Source: Actinomycetes bacterium
Lineage (GTDB): Bacteria > Actinomycetota > Actinomycetes > DATJPE01
Length of the DNA stretch: 64,000 nt
NCBI GenBank assembly: GCA_035506535.1
Contig: DATJPE010000073.1
Span: 1 to 64,000, forward strand
Reading direction: 5' to 3'
How positions within the stretch are numbered: the first letter of the stretch is position 1; every line of letters starts with the position of its first letter. The notes below the pieces were generated by a model that was not told the DNA's origin, ran no database searches, and worked only from the letters and a program-made list of their open reading frames with translations. Shown here one piece after another: positions 29,489-38,657 of the stretch. The position numbers and the translations under genes were made by a program.

Positions 29489-31666
29489 ATGAACGAGGAT
29501 GTCCAGCCCGACACCGTGCACCTGCGGCGAGCGGGGACGAGTGTGGTGCTGCGGCTCGGCCCGACCGAGTTGCCGTGCGTCCTGCACTGGGGACCGGATC
29601 TCGGTGAGCTGAGCGCGACGGACCTCGGCGCCGTGGCCCAGGCCCTGCGACCGCCCTACCTCGACAGCGCGGTGAGCTCGCAGGCCGCCCTTGCCCTCTT
29701 GCCGCAGCACTCTTCGGGCTGGATCGGGCGCCCCGGTCTCCTTGGCAGCCGCGCGGGCCGTGACTGGTCGGTGGCCTTCGACGCCGTGACCCACGAGGTC
29801 CACGAAGCGGGGAGCGCCGAGTGGACCGACGGGCCCGCCGCGGCCGTGCGCCTGCGCAGCGTCGGGACCGACCGACCCGGCGCACTGACCGTCACCACCG
29901 AGCTGGAGCTGCTCGCCAGCGGGCTCCTGCGCGTCCGGGCGGCCGTACGCAATGACGGCGGGCAGCCGTACGAGGTCACCAGCGTCGACGTCGCGCTGCC
30001 GGTGCCCGCCGAGGCGGAGGAGCTGCTCGACATGGCGGGGCGGCACACCCACGAGCGGACGCCGCAACGACGGCCGTTCGGCTACGGCGCCTGGGTGCGC
30101 GAGTCGTGGGGAGGCCGGCCTGGCCTGGACTCGGCCACCATGCTCTGCGCGGGGCGACCCGGATTCGGCTTCCGCTCCGGCCGGGTGTGGGGGGTCCATC
30201 TCGCCTACAGCGGCAACCAGGTGCTCAGTGCCGAGCGGTCGGCCACCGGGTGGCGGCTGCTGCGTGGCGGCGAGCTGCTGCTGCCAGGAGAGGTCCGCCT
30301 GGCCCCTGGCGAGACCTACCAGGGGCCGTGGCTGGTCGCATCGTGGGGCGAGGGCCTGGACGCCCTCGCCGGCCGAGTCCATCGCCACCTCCGTGCCCGT
30401 CCGCAACACCCCCGGCGGCCGCGCCCGGTCCTCATCAACACGTGGGAGGCGGTCTACTTCAAGCACGACGTGTCCCGGCTCCTCGCCCTCGCCGAGGTCG
30501 CCGCCGGGATCGGCGTCGAGCGCTTCGTCCTGGACGACGGGTGGTTCCGCCACCGCCGCAGCGACCACGCCGGTCTGGGCGACTGGGTGGTCGACGAGCA
30601 CGTGTACCCGAACGGCCTCGGGCCGGTTGCCGACCGCGTGCACGAGCTGGGCATGGAGTTCGGGCTCTGGTTCGAGCCGGAGATGGTCAACCTGGACTCC
30701 GACCTGGCGCGAGCGCACCCGGACTGGATCTTCGCGACGAACCACGGTCCCGGCCTGCCCTCGCGCTACCAGCACGTTCTCGACCTCGGCCACCCGGACG
30801 CGTACGCGTTCGTGCTCGAGCGGATGGCGGCCCTTGTGGAGCAGTACGACATCGCCTACATCAAGTGGGACCACAACCGAAGCCTCATCGACGCGGGCCA
30901 CCAGCCGGACGGGACGCCCGGGGTCCGGCGACAGGTCGGCGCCGTCTATGCGCTCATGGCCGCGCTGAAGGCGCGGCACCCGGGCCTCGAGATCGAGTCG
31001 TGCGCAGGCGGCGGCGGGCGTATCGACCTCGGGATCATGGACTACGCCGACCGGATCTGGCCGTCGGACAGCATCGACTCCCTCGAGCGGCAACGGATGA
31101 TGCGCTGGGGTTCCCTGATTCTCCCGCCGGAGCTCGTCGGGACCCACGTGGGCTCCGCGCCCGACCACAGCACGGGGCGCACCCACACCCTTCGGCTGCG
31201 CGCGGGCACCGCCATCTTCGGCCACCTAGGCATCGAGTGGGACCTCACCCGCGTGCCGCAGGATGAGCTGGCGGCCCTCGCCCGGTGGGTGGAGCTGCAC
31301 AAGCAGCTGCGCCCACTGCTGCACAGCGGCGAGGTCGTCCACGCCGACCAGCTCGACCCGGCGCTGCTCCTCGAGGGCGTCGTGGCCCAGGACGGTTCGG
31401 ATGCCCTGTACCGCCTCGTCGCCATCGACCTCGGGCTCACCTGGCCACCCGGCCGGATCACGCTTCCGGGGCTGGACCCGCGGCGGCTCTACCGGGTCAC
31501 CCAGCAGCCGCCGGGGACGAGCGGCTCGCCACCCGAGCACGCGCCGGGGTGGCTGGTCGAGGGCGTCACCCTGCCCGGCAGCGTGCTCGGCACGGTCGGC
31601 ATCCAGTCGCCGCTGCTCGCCGCGGAGGACCTGCTGCTGATCCGCGCCCAGGCGGTCTCCGGCTAA
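29489..31666 (+). CDS. alpha-galactosidase, GH36 type
   Basis: A 725-residue glycoside hydrolase that removes terminal alpha-linked galactose. It has the GH36 layout: an N-terminal beta-supersandwich (about 1-300), a central barrel with PVLINTWEAVYF and RFVLDDGWFRHR, the nucleophile Asp461 in YIKWDHNRS, the CAGGGGRIDLG substrate loop and the acid/base Asp527 in WPSDSID, then a small C-terminal beta domain. No signal peptide, so it is probably cytoplasmic. A GTG five codons upstream (29474) is an alternative start; neither has a clear ribosome-binding site. It lies alone between housekeeping genes, with no sugar transporter beside it. Confidence 0.93.
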   Translation: MNEDVQPDTVHLRRAGTSVVLRLGPTELPCVLHWGPDLGELSATDLGAVAQALRPPYLDSAVSSQAALALLPQHSSGWIGRPGLLGSRAGRDWSVAFDAVTHEVHEAGSAEWTDGPAAAVRLRSVGTDRPGALTVTTELELLASGLLRVRAAVRNDGGQPYEVTSVDVALPVPAEAEELLDMAGRHTHERTPQRRPFGYGAWVRESWGGRPGLDSATMLCAGRPGFGFRSGRVWGVHLAYSGNQVLSAERSATGWRLLRGGELLLPGEVRLAPGETYQGPWLVASWGEGLDALAGRVHRHLRARPQHPRRPRPVLINTWEAVYFKHDVSRLLALAEVAAGIGVERFVLDDGWFRHRRSDHAGLGDWVVDEHVYPNGLGPVADRVHELGMEFGLWFEPEMVNLDSDLARAHPDWIFATNHGPGLPSRYQHVLDLGHPDAYAFVLERMAALVEQYDIAYIKWDHNRSLIDAGHQPDGTPGVRRQVGAVYALMAALKARHPGLEIESCAGGGGRIDLGIMDYADRIWPSDSIDSLERQRMMRWGSLILPPELVGTHVGSAPDHSTGRTHTLRLRAGTAIFGHLGIEWDLTRVPQDELAALARWVELHKQLRPLLHSGEVVHADQLDPALLLEGVVAQDGSDALYRLVAIDLGLTWPPGRITLPGLDPRRLYRVTQQPPGTSGSPPEHAPGWLVEGVTLPGSVLGTVGIQSPLLAAEDLLLIRAQAVSG

Positions 31667-32268
31667 CCGGCGGGCTGGGCCGTGGCTCCCCTCGCCCCGG
31701 GGCGCCACAGGACGTCACCCGGACCGCCGACGGTGGCGCTGTTGGCCTCACGCGCCAGGATGAACAGCAGGTCCGAAAGACGGTTGAGGTAGCGCGCCGT
31801 GAGGGGGTTCATCGACGCTTCGTGCTGCGCCAGCGCAGCCCACGTGGCGCGTTCTGCGCGACGGACCACCGTTCGGGCGACGTGCAGCGCGGCCGCGGTC
31901 GGCGTACCCCCCGGCAGCACGAAGGACCGCAGCTTCTCCAGCCGCTCGTTGTGCTCGTCGCAGGCCGTCTCGAGCGCGTCGACGTACTCCTGGGTGACCC
32001 GCAGGGGTGGGACGGCCGGGTCGGCCACGACGGGCGTGCACAGGTCCGCCCCGACGTCGAACAGGTCGTTCTGCACCTGGTGGAGCACCTCGGCGATCGA
32101 CGTCGGGGCTCGCCCGAGCGAGAGTGCGTAGCCGATCGCGCTGTTCGCCTCATCGACATCGGCGTAGGCCCGCAGCCGCAGGTCGTTCTTGTCGGTGCGG
32201 CTCATGTCGCCGAGAGAGGTCGTCCCGTCGTCGCCAGTCCGTGTGTAGATGCGGGTCAGATTCACCAT
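31663..32268 (-). CDS. cob(I)alamin adenosyltransferase, PduO type
   Basis: A 201-residue enzyme that adenosylates cob(I)alamin to make coenzyme B12. The N-terminal [14 protein letters not shown] is the ATP-binding signature of PduO-type transferases; the helical bundle carries [38 protein letters not shown] and [13 protein letters not shown], the last with the conserved arginine and aspartate. It sits next to murA as in mycobacteria (Rv1314c-Rv1315). The coenzyme could serve methylmalonyl-CoA mutase, whose epimerase and GTPase genes lie about 12 kb away. It overlaps the alpha-galactosidase stop by four bases, tail to tail. Confidence 0.93.
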   Translation of the reverse strand: MVNLTRIYTRTGDDGTTSLGDMSRTDKNDLRLRAYADVDEANSAIGYALSLGRAPTSIAEVLHQVQNDLFDVGADLCTPVVADPAVPPLRVTQEYVDALETACDEHNERLEKLRSFVLPGGTPTAAALHVARTVVRRAERATWAALAQHEASMNPLTARYLNRLSDLLFILAREANSATVGGPGDVLWRPGARGATAQPAG

Positions 32269-32300
32269 GTCGCCAGCGTAGGGGGCGACCGAGTGACCCT

Positions 32301-32306
32301 TACGAT
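32301..32306 (+). promoter_or_regulatory. -10 element for a leaderless murA transcript
   Basis: TACGAT is followed by six bases and the murA GTG, with no Shine-Dalgarno sequence. Confidence 0.5.
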
Positions 32307-32312
32307 TCCGGC

Positions 32313-33584
32313 GTGGATCGGTTCCGGGTCGTCGGGGGAGCGCGTCTGGCCGGTGAGGTGGCCGTGACCGGGGCCAAGAACAGCGCCCTGAAGCTCATGG
32401 CGGCCGCGCTTCTCGCCCCGGGCACCACGGTCCTGACTCGGGTACCCGACATCCTCGACGTCGAGATCATGGCCGAGCTCCTCCGGCGCCTGGGTTGCAC
32501 CGTCGGCCACGACCCGGCGACGGGGACGGTACGTGTCGACGTGCCGGAGAAGATCGACCACCGGGCCGACTACGACCTGGTCCGCCGGATGCGCGCCTCG
32601 ATCAACGTGCTCGGCCCGCTCGTGACGCGCAGCGGGGCCGCGGAGGTGGCCCTCCCGGGTGGGGACGCCATCGGCTCGCGCCCCCTGGACTTCCACGTCG
32701 CTGGGCTGGCGCGCATGGGAGCGGTGGTCGACAGCGAGCACGGCTTCATCGTGGCCCGGGCACCGGACGGCCTCGTCGGCGCGCCGATCTACCTCGACTT
32801 CCCCAGTGTGGGGGCGACCGAGAACCTGCTCATGGCGGCGACGCTCGCCCACGGCACGACCGTCATCGACAACGCCGCGCGGGAACCGGAGATCGTCGAC
32901 CTGGCGCGGATGCTCCAGCAGATGGGCGCCCAGATCGACGGGGTTGGCACCTCGACCCTGGAGGTCCAAGGAGTCGACGCCCTCACCCCGGTCGCCCACG
33001 AAGTGGTCCCTGACCGCATGCTCGCCGGTACCTATGCCTTCGCGGCCGCGATGACCCGTGGTGACGTAACCGTGCGCGCCGCCAGGGCGGAGCACCTCGA
33101 GCTGCCCCTGGAGAAGCTGACCCAGACCGGGGCGCACGTCGAGCGGCTCGCGGACGGGTTCCGCGTCGCCATGGACCGCCGGCCGCGGGCCATCGACGTG
33201 GTGACGCTGCCCTATCCGGGGTTCCCGACCGACCTCCAGCCGATCGTGCTCGCCCTCAACGCCGTCGCCGAGGGCGCGGCGATGGTGACGGAGAACGTCT
33301 TCGAGGCGCGGTTCATGTTCGTGGACGAGCTGGTCCGCCTCGGTGCCGACGTACGGACCGACGGCCACCACGCGGTCGTGCGCGGCAAGGAGCGGCTGTC
33401 GGCGGCGCCGGTGCGCGCGACCGACATCCGCGCGGGCGCCGGGCTGGTGGTGGCGGCGCTGTGCGCCGAGGGGGAGACGACGGTGAGCGACGCCTTCCAC
33501 GTCGACCGCGGCTACCCGGGGTTCGTGGAGGCCCTGCGCGCGCTCGGGGCCGAGGTCTCCCGCGAACCCGACCCCTTCGCCTGA
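32313..33584 (+). CDS. murA: UDP-N-acetylglucosamine 1-carboxyvinyltransferase
   Basis: First committed enzyme of peptidoglycan synthesis: it transfers enolpyruvate from PEP to UDP-GlcNAc in the cytoplasm. The 423 residues show the two-domain EPSP-synthase fold with [16 protein letters not shown] near the N-terminus, [16 protein letters not shown], and [11 protein letters not shown] in the C-terminal half. The loop residue that is Cys115 in E. coli is Asp118 here ([15 protein letters not shown]). This exchange is known from M. tuberculosis and other actinobacteria and makes MurA insensitive to fosfomycin. The GTG at 32313 is chosen from family alignment and the leaderless -10. Confidence 0.96.
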   Translation: MDRFRVVGGARLAGEVAVTGAKNSALKLMAAALLAPGTTVLTRVPDILDVEIMAELLRRLGCTVGHDPATGTVRVDVPEKIDHRADYDLVRRMRASINVLGPLVTRSGAAEVALPGGDAIGSRPLDFHVAGLARMGAVVDSEHGFIVARAPDGLVGAPIYLDFPSVGATENLLMAATLAHGTTVIDNAAREPEIVDLARMLQQMGAQIDGVGTSTLEVQGVDALTPVAHEVVPDRMLAGTYAFAAAMTRGDVTVRAARAEHLELPLEKLTQTGAHVERLADGFRVAMDRRPRAIDVVTLPYPGFPTDLQPIVLALNAVAEGAAMVTENVFEARFMFVDELVRLGADVRTDGHHAVVRGKERLSAAPVRATDIRAGAGLVVAALCAEGETTVSDAFHVDRGYPGFVEALRALGAEVSREPDPFA

Positions 33585-33595
33585 CCCGGCCGGCT

Positions 33596-33922
33596 TCAGC
33601 TGTTGCGGGCGAGCACCCGCTCCGCGCGGGCCTGGTCGGCGGGGAAGACCAGGACGCGGGGTCCGTCCTCGGTCATCGCGAGCGTGGCGCGCAGGCCGGC
33701 CTCCTCCAGGCGGCGCCGGATGATTTCGCCCTCGATGTAGCTGCCGGGCGCGGCGACCGGCACGAGCAAGCCGTAGTCGTCGGGCCGCCCCGGCCGGCTG
33801 GGGCGGGCGATCAGCGAGCCGCCCGGGCTGAAGGCCCAGCGCAGGACGAGGGCCAGCGCGACGATCACCAGCACGATCACCGCCGGCCCGAGGGCGTACG
33901 TCAGATCACCCCAGGAGCCCAC
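33596..33922 (-). CDS. small membrane protein with a DUF2007-like domain
   Basis: A protein of about 108 residues: one membrane span (LGPAVIVLVIVALALVLRW), a short basic linker and a cytoplasmic domain with YIEGEIIRRRLEEAGLRA and DGPRVLVFPADQARAERVL. The last part looks like the DUF2007 (putative signal-transducing) fold, which often has unknown function. The GTG at 33922 is a guess; an in-frame start 12 codons upstream exists. It lies convergent with murA, 12 bases apart. Confidence 0.65.
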   Translation of the reverse strand: MGSWGDLTYALGPAVIVLVIVALALVLRWAFSPGGSLIARPSRPGRPDDYGLLVPVAAPGSYIEGEIIRRRLEEAGLRATLAMTEDGPRVLVFPADQARAERVLARNS

Positions 33923-34093
33923 GGCACAAGTCTGGCCGCCGGCGGCTCCGGCCACCACCCGGCGGGGATGGTGGGCCCGTCGACCGCGTGTCGCGAGGGC
34001 CTGGCGACCGGGACGCCGTACCGTCCCACGTCACGGTCCACGGCGCCTTCCCCCGTCACGGCCCTGTGGCGGCGCCCGGCCGAGGAGGTCCCC

Positions 34094-34429
34094 ATGCCCC
34101 TGCGCGCCGACTACGTGATGCCCGCCCGCCTCGACGTGACCACCGGCGCGCACGTTCGCGAGGCACTGTCCATCGCCCTCGATGCCGCGCTCGACGACGT
34201 CGTCGTCGACTGCAGCGAGCTGGAGGTGCTCGACGCCGTCGGGCTCGGGGTCATCGTCGCCACCCACCGCCGCGCGGTGTCCCGGGATCGCCGGCTGGTC
34301 CTGCTCGGCGTACGTCCGCCGGTGCTGCGCCTGCTGGCCGTGACGCGCCTGCACCGGGTGCTGCACGTCAAGCGCGGGTCCATCGGCGCGAGCTCGCTGC
34401 TCGCCGCCGATGTCGCCTCCATGGCCTGA
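34094..34429 (+). CDS. STAS-domain protein (anti-sigma factor antagonist-like)
   Basis: A 111-residue single STAS domain, as in SpoIIAA/RsbV proteins that bind anti-sigma kinases. The core strand-loop-helix is VVVDCSELEVLDAVGLGVIV. The residue normally phosphorylated, a Ser or Thr in the D-[ST]-x-G loop, is Ala48 here (DAVG), so switching by phosphorylation appears lost. The ATG has GAGGAGG five bases upstream. No anti-sigma kinase or sigma gene is next to it, so its partner is unknown. Confidence 0.82.
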   Translation: MPLRADYVMPARLDVTTGAHVREALSIALDAALDDVVVDCSELEVLDAVGLGVIVATHRRAVSRDRRLVLLGVRPPVLRLLAVTRLHRVLHVKRGSIGASSLLAADVASMA

Positions 34430-34472
34430 CGGCCCCCACCGACTGCGCGGAGTCGGCGAGGCTGGTCCCGCG

Positions 34473-35288
34473 TCAGTCCTCTCCGCGGCGCTGCCAGCGG
34501 AAGGTGCGGACGCACAGCACCGCGCCGATCACACCCCAGATCACCAGCACGAGGAAGACCAGCGGCAGCTGCCAGGAGCCGGACACCTCCTGGCTCTGGA
34601 AGCTCGAGGGCAGGAACACCGAGCGCATCCCCTGGGTCAGCCACTTCAGCGGGAAGATCGCCGCCACGTGCTGCATCCAGCTCGGCAGCTGGTCGTACTG
34701 GAAGAACACCCCGGAGATGAACTGCAGCACGAGCACGATCGGCGTGACGATCGCGGGCGCCGACTCGGCGTCGCGGGGCACGGAGGAGAAGGCGATCCCC
34801 AGCAGCGCGCAGGTGAACCCGCCCAGCGCCCACAGCCAGGCGAGGGTGATCCAGCCCTTGGCGGAGGGGACGTCGAGCCCGAAGGCCGCGATGCCGATGA
34901 TCATGAGCAGCGCGATCTGGAGCGCCGAGATCGTGGCAACCAGGAGGAACTTCCCCGCGAAGTACGACGGCTTGGGCATCGGCGAGCCGGACAGGCGTTT
35001 GAGGCCGCCGTTGTCGCGCTCGATGCCCACCCCGATGGCCAGGGCCTGGAACCCGCTGTTGACCAGGCCCGAGGCGATCATCCCGGCGGCGAAGTACTGG
35101 CTGTACGTCACCCCGGGCGCGATGTCCTTGTTGAACACCGAGCCGAAGATGACCAGCAGCAGGACGGGGAGCCCGATGGTGAAGACGACCGACTCGCGCT
35201 GCCGGAGGAACCGCTTGGTCTCGATCACCCAGCGACCCATGGCGATGCCGGCGGCGGTCGGCATCGATGCCGCGGTGGGTGCGCTCAC
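34473..35288 (-). CDS. ABC-2 type transporter permease
   Basis: A 271-residue membrane protein with six hydrophobic segments, of the ABC-2 exporter permease type. It starts with a short cytoplasmic stretch (RWVIETKRFLRQRE), then TIGLPVLLLVIFGSVF; later segments include LQIALLMIIGIAAFGL and the conserved region PLKWLTQGMRSVFLP. It partners with the ATPase encoded just upstream; its GTG start overlaps that stop codon. Such pairs export drugs, lipids or polysaccharides; the substrate is not evident. Confidence 0.9.
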   Translation of the reverse strand: MSAPTAASMPTAAGIAMGRWVIETKRFLRQRESVVFTIGLPVLLLVIFGSVFNKDIAPGVTYSQYFAAGMIASGLVNSGFQALAIGVGIERDNGGLKRLSGSPMPKPSYFAGKFLLVATISALQIALLMIIGIAAFGLDVPSAKGWITLAWLWALGGFTCALLGIAFSSVPRDAESAPAIVTPIVLVLQFISGVFFQYDQLPSWMQHVAAIFPLKWLTQGMRSVFLPSSFQSQEVSGSWQLPLVFLVLVIWGVIGAVLCVRTFRWQRRGED

Positions 35289-36148
35289 GACGCCTCCTCC
35301 CCGTGGAAGGGCCGGATCATCGTGAGGTAGGTGTCCTCGAGGCTCGGGCGGGACACGGTCAGCCCGGGGATCTCCCCGCCGTAGCGTGCGGCCAGCTCCG
35401 CGACCAGCTTGGTCGGCTCCTCGGTGTCCACCGTCCGCGGCGCGCCGTCCTCCAGCCAGCTCACCCTGGCCTCGGCCTCGGCCCGCCCGCCGAGGGTCTC
35501 CGGAGTCGCGACCTCGAGGATGCGGCCGGCCGCGATGACCGCCACCCGGTCGGCCAGGTGCTCCGCCTCGTCGAGGTAGTGCGTGGTCAGCAGGATCGTG
35601 GTGCCCTCGGCGCGCAGGCTGTCGATGAGGTCCCAGAACTGCCGTCGTGCCTGGGGGTCGAAGCCGGTCGTCGGCTCGTCCATGAAGATGAGCTCGGGAC
35701 GGCCCAGGATGCCCAGGGCGACGTCGACCCTGCGCCGCTGACCCCCGGAGAGGTTCGCGGTACGGCTGGCCCGCTTGTCGGCGAGCCCCACGGCGTCGAT
35801 CACCTCCTCGGGGTTGCGCGGGTTGGCGTAGAAGCTCGCGAAGTGGTGCACGATCTCGGTGACCGTGAGCTGCTGGAGGTCGCCGTTGCCTTGCAGCACG
35901 ATGCCCAGCCGCGCCCGCCAGGCCCGCGTCGGCGCCGCGGGGTCGTGGCCCAGTACCGAGACGGTGCCCTCGTCCCGGTGGCGGTAGCCCTCGAGGATCT
36001 CCACCGTCGTGGTCTTGCCCGCGCCGTTCGGCCCCAGGAGGGCGAAGATCTCACCGCGGCGCACGTCGAGGTCCACCCCGTCGACGGCGCGGAAGTCGCC
36101 GTAGCTACGGACCAGGCCGCGGACGCTGATCGCGAGCTCATCGTCCAC
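35285..36148 (-). CDS. ABC transporter ATP-binding protein (ABC-2 exporter)
   Basis: A nucleotide-binding subunit of 287 residues. Walker A is LLGPNGAGKTTTVEILEGY, the Q loop follows at VLQGNGDLQQLT, the signature is NLSGGQRRRVDVALGIL, Walker B is LIFMDEPTTGFD and the H loop is LTTHYLDEAE. A C-terminal regulatory extension of about 70 residues follows. This is the DrrA/NodI-like subclass used with ABC-2 permeases. The GTG at 36148 gives a normal start just before the first strand; a GTG six codons upstream is possible. Confidence 0.93.
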   Translation of the reverse strand: MDDELAISVRGLVRSYGDFRAVDGVDLDVRRGEIFALLGPNGAGKTTTVEILEGYRHRDEGTVSVLGHDPAAPTRAWRARLGIVLQGNGDLQQLTVTEIVHHFASFYANPRNPEEVIDAVGLADKRASRTANLSGGQRRRVDVALGILGRPELIFMDEPTTGFDPQARRQFWDLIDSLRAEGTTILLTTHYLDEAEHLADRVAVIAAGRILEVATPETLGGRAEAEARVSWLEDGAPRTVDTEEPTKLVAELAARYGGEIPGLTVSRPSLEDTYLTMIRPFHGEEAS

Positions 36149-36199
36149 GGCTCTCGACCCTCTCACACCTCGTCGACGGTTCGATCCGCCCCGGAGGCG

Positions 36200-36874
36200 T
36201 CAGAACAACCGCGCGCTCGGGTCGTCGAGCCCGCGGAGCGCGTCGTAGTCGATGCTGACGCAGCCGATGCCACGATCGGTCGCGAGGACCCGGGCCTGCG
36301 GCTTGATCTCCTGGGCCGCGAGGACGCCGCGGACGGGGGCGAGCAACGGGTCGCGGTTGAGCAGCTCGAGGTAGCGGGTCAGCTGCTCCACACCGTCGAT
36401 CTCGCCCCGACGCTTGACCTCGACGGCGACCGCTCCTCCCGCGGCGTCTCGGCAGAGGAGGTCGACCGGCCCGATCGGCGTGGGGTACTCGCGACGGACC
36501 AGGCGCCAGCCGGTGCCGAAGGTCTCCACGTGCTCGGCCAGCAGCTCCTGCAGGTGTGCCTCCACACCGTCCTTGGTCAGGCCCGGGTCCGTCCCGAGGT
36601 CGTGGGTGGCGTCGTGCAGGACTTCCTCCACCGTGACGACCAGCCGCTCGTCCGCGCGGTTGGTGACCGTCCAGGTGCCTGTCCCGGCAGCGTCGACCTC
36701 CTGACGCAGCGTGCAGGGCGGGCTCATCCAGTTCAGCGGCTTGTACGAACCGCCGTCGGCGTGCACGAGGACCGAGCCGTCGGCCTTCACCATGAGCAGC
36801 CGTACGGCGCTCGGCAGGTGCGCCTGCAGGCGTCCGGCGTACTCCACGCTGCAGCGGGCCACGACCAGACGCAC
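36200..36874 (-). CDS. nucS: mismatch-specific endonuclease NucS (EndoMS)
   Basis: A 224-residue nuclease that cuts both strands at mismatched bases and replaces MutS/MutL in many actinobacteria. The N-terminal DNA-binding/dimer domain starts with [15 protein letters not shown]; the C-terminal RecB-like nuclease has VDLLCRD and [20 protein letters not shown] with the catalytic Asp and Glu-x-Lys. The C-terminus, ending in ARLF, resembles the clamp-binding tail of NucS. The GTG at 36874 has TAGCGT and six bases upstream, suggesting a leaderless transcript. Confidence 0.95.
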   Translation of the reverse strand: MRLVVARCSVEYAGRLQAHLPSAVRLLMVKADGSVLVHADGGSYKPLNWMSPPCTLRQEVDAAGTGTWTVTNRADERLVVTVEEVLHDATHDLGTDPGLTKDGVEAHLQELLAEHVETFGTGWRLVRREYPTPIGPVDLLCRDAAGGAVAVEVKRRGEIDGVEQLTRYLELLNRDPLLAPVRGVLAAQEIKPQARVLATDRGIGCVSIDYDALRGLDDPSARLF

Positions 36875-36880
36875 TCCGGC

Positions 36881-36886
36881 ACGCTA
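36881..36886 (-). promoter_or_regulatory. -10 element for leaderless nucS
   Basis: TAGCGT on the reverse strand, then six bases and the nucS GTG. Confidence 0.5.
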
Positions 36887-36897
36887 ACCGACCCACC

Positions 36898-36962
36898 CCC
36901 TTCCGGATGAACGCGGCGTTGTTGCGGACCTATTGGAGGAATGCCGCGTTCATTCGGAAGGG
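36898..36962. promoter_or_regulatory. 23-bp inverted repeat between nucS and the GMC oxidoreductase gene
   Basis: Positions 36898-36920 and 36940-36962 are inverted copies with two differences, both of which would be G:U pairs in the forward RNA. Nineteen bases separate the arms. Each arm contains a smaller near-palindrome (AACGCGGCGTT and AATGCCGCGTT). It lies in a divergent control region and could be a paired operator for a repressor or a strong RNA hairpin. Confidence 0.65.
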
Positions 36963-36998
36963 ATCGGGTGGGCGCAGCCATGCCGGGGCCACGCGCGC

Positions 36999-37004
36999 TA
37001 GGTT
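36999..37004 (+). promoter_or_regulatory. -10 element for a leaderless GMC oxidoreductase transcript
   Basis: TAGGTT is followed by six bases and the ATG. The long inverted repeat ends 37 bases before this hexamer, where a -35 region or operator would be expected. Confidence 0.5.
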
Positions 37005-37010
37005 GCGGCC

Positions 37011-38657
37011 ATGTACGACGTCATCGTGGTGGGGGCGGGCAGCGCCGGCTGCGTCCTCGCCGGGCGCCTCACCGAGGACGCCGGCGCGAAGGTGCTCCTG
37101 CTCGAGGCGGGCGGGCCGGACGACGACCAGCGCATCACCATCCCGGCCGCGTTCTCCCAGCTGTTCCGGACCACCTACGACTGGTCGTACTCGACGACCC
37201 CGCAGGCGCACCTGGACGGGCGTCGGCTCGAATGGCCGCGTGGTCGGGTCGTCGGCGGGTCGTCGTCGATCAACGCCATGCTGTACGTGCGTGGCAACCC
37301 GCTGGACTACGACACCTGGCGTGACGTCCACGGCTGCACCGGGTGGGGCTACGCCGATCTCCTGCCGTACTTCCGCAAGGCCGAGGACAACGCCCGTGGC
37401 CCCTCGGACTACCACGGGGTCGGGGGTCCGCTGCGGGTCGAGGACCAACGCTCTCCGCACCCGCTCACCCGCGCGTTCCTGCGCGCCGCCATCGCCGAGG
37501 GGCTGCCGCTCAACGACGACGTCAACGGCCCCGAGCAGGACGGGGTCGGCCTCTACCAGGTGACGCAGCGGCGCGGGCGGCGCTGGTCCGCGGCGAGCGC
37601 GTACCTGCGCCCCACGCCCCCCGGCCTCGACCTCGTGACCGGCGCGCTGGTGACCCGGGTGCTGTTCAACCACGTGCAGGCGGTGGGCGTCGAGTACGTC
37701 CGCGAGGGGCAGTCGCACCACGTCTACGCCGACGAGATCGTGCTGGCCGGAGGGGCGGTCAACAGCCCTCAGCTGCTCATGCTCTCCGGCGTGGGGCCGG
37801 CCGAGCACCTGCGGGAGCACGGCATCGGCGTGGTCGCCGACCTGCCGGGAGTCGGCGCCAACCTGCAGGACCACCTGGCGGCGGGCGCGATCTGGCGGAC
37901 CACCGGGACGAGCGACCTCTACGACCACGAGAACGCGCTGCGTCTCGCGCAGTGGCAGCTCTTCGGCCGTGGCCCGCTGACCTCGCCGGTGGCCGAGGGT
38001 GCGGCCTTCGTGCGCACGAGGGCAGGGCTCCCGGCTCCGGACCTGCAGCTGCACGTCGCGCCGGTCGGCTTCGTCGACAACGCGCGCGGGGAACCGCGCT
38101 ACCGCGGCTTCACCATCGGGGCCACGCTCGTGAGCGTGGCGGCGCGGGGCTCCCTGCGCCTGGCCGGTCCCGACCCGCGGTGGGCGCCGCTGATCGACCC
38201 GGCGTACCTGAGCGAGCGGGCCGACCTCGACACCCTGCTCGCCGGTGTGCAGCTCGCGCAGCGCATCGCGGCGAAGTCGCCGCTGCGGGAGATGCTCGCC
38301 GAGGAGGTGCTGCCGGGCGGGGAGGCCGAGGACGAGGGGGCCGTCGCGGCGGCGGTCCGCCAGTTCGCGCAGACCCTCTACCACCCGGTGGGGACGTGCG
38401 CGATGGGCGCCGGGCGAGACGCCGTGGTCGACCCGTCGTGCCGGGTCCGCGGGCTCGACGGCCTTCGGGTGGTCGACGCGTCGGTGATGCCGACCGTGCC
38501 GCGCGGGAACACGAACGCGCCGACGATCGCCGTGGCCGAGCGGGCGGCCGATCTCATCAGGGGCCGCGAGCCGCTCGCGAGCGAGCCGGGCCGCACGGCG
38601 ACCGTGATCACCCTCGCCGACGTGGCCGCCGCCCGTGCAGCAGCGTCGTCGCCTTGA
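37011..38657 (+). CDS. GMC-family FAD-dependent oxidoreductase (choline/alcohol dehydrogenase-like)
   Basis: A 548-residue flavoprotein that oxidises an alcohol to an aldehyde. The FAD-binding Rossmann motif is VIVVGAGSAGCVLAGRL; GMC signature 1 is GRVVGGSSSINAMLYVRG, signature 2 is GGAVNSPQLLMLSG, and the catalytic His-containing part is LYHPVGTCAMG with NTNAPTIAVAERAADLI at the end. This resembles BetA-type choline dehydrogenase and related enzymes, but the substrate is not fixed. The next gene, an aldehyde dehydrogenase, converges on it with a 50-base overlap; the two could act in series. Confidence 0.92.
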   Translation: MYDVIVVGAGSAGCVLAGRLTEDAGAKVLLLEAGGPDDDQRITIPAAFSQLFRTTYDWSYSTTPQAHLDGRRLEWPRGRVVGGSSSINAMLYVRGNPLDYDTWRDVHGCTGWGYADLLPYFRKAEDNARGPSDYHGVGGPLRVEDQRSPHPLTRAFLRAAIAEGLPLNDDVNGPEQDGVGLYQVTQRRGRRWSAASAYLRPTPPGLDLVTGALVTRVLFNHVQAVGVEYVREGQSHHVYADEIVLAGGAVNSPQLLMLSGVGPAEHLREHGIGVVADLPGVGANLQDHLAAGAIWRTTGTSDLYDHENALRLAQWQLFGRGPLTSPVAEGAAFVRTRAGLPAPDLQLHVAPVGFVDNARGEPRYRGFTIGATLVSVAARGSLRLAGPDPRWAPLIDPAYLSERADLDTLLAGVQLAQRIAAKSPLREMLAEEVLPGGEAEDEGAVAAAVRQFAQTLYHPVGTCAMGAGRDAVVDPSCRVRGLDGLRVVDASVMPTVPRGNTNAPTIAVAERAADLIRGREPLASEPGRTATVITLADVAAARAAASSP

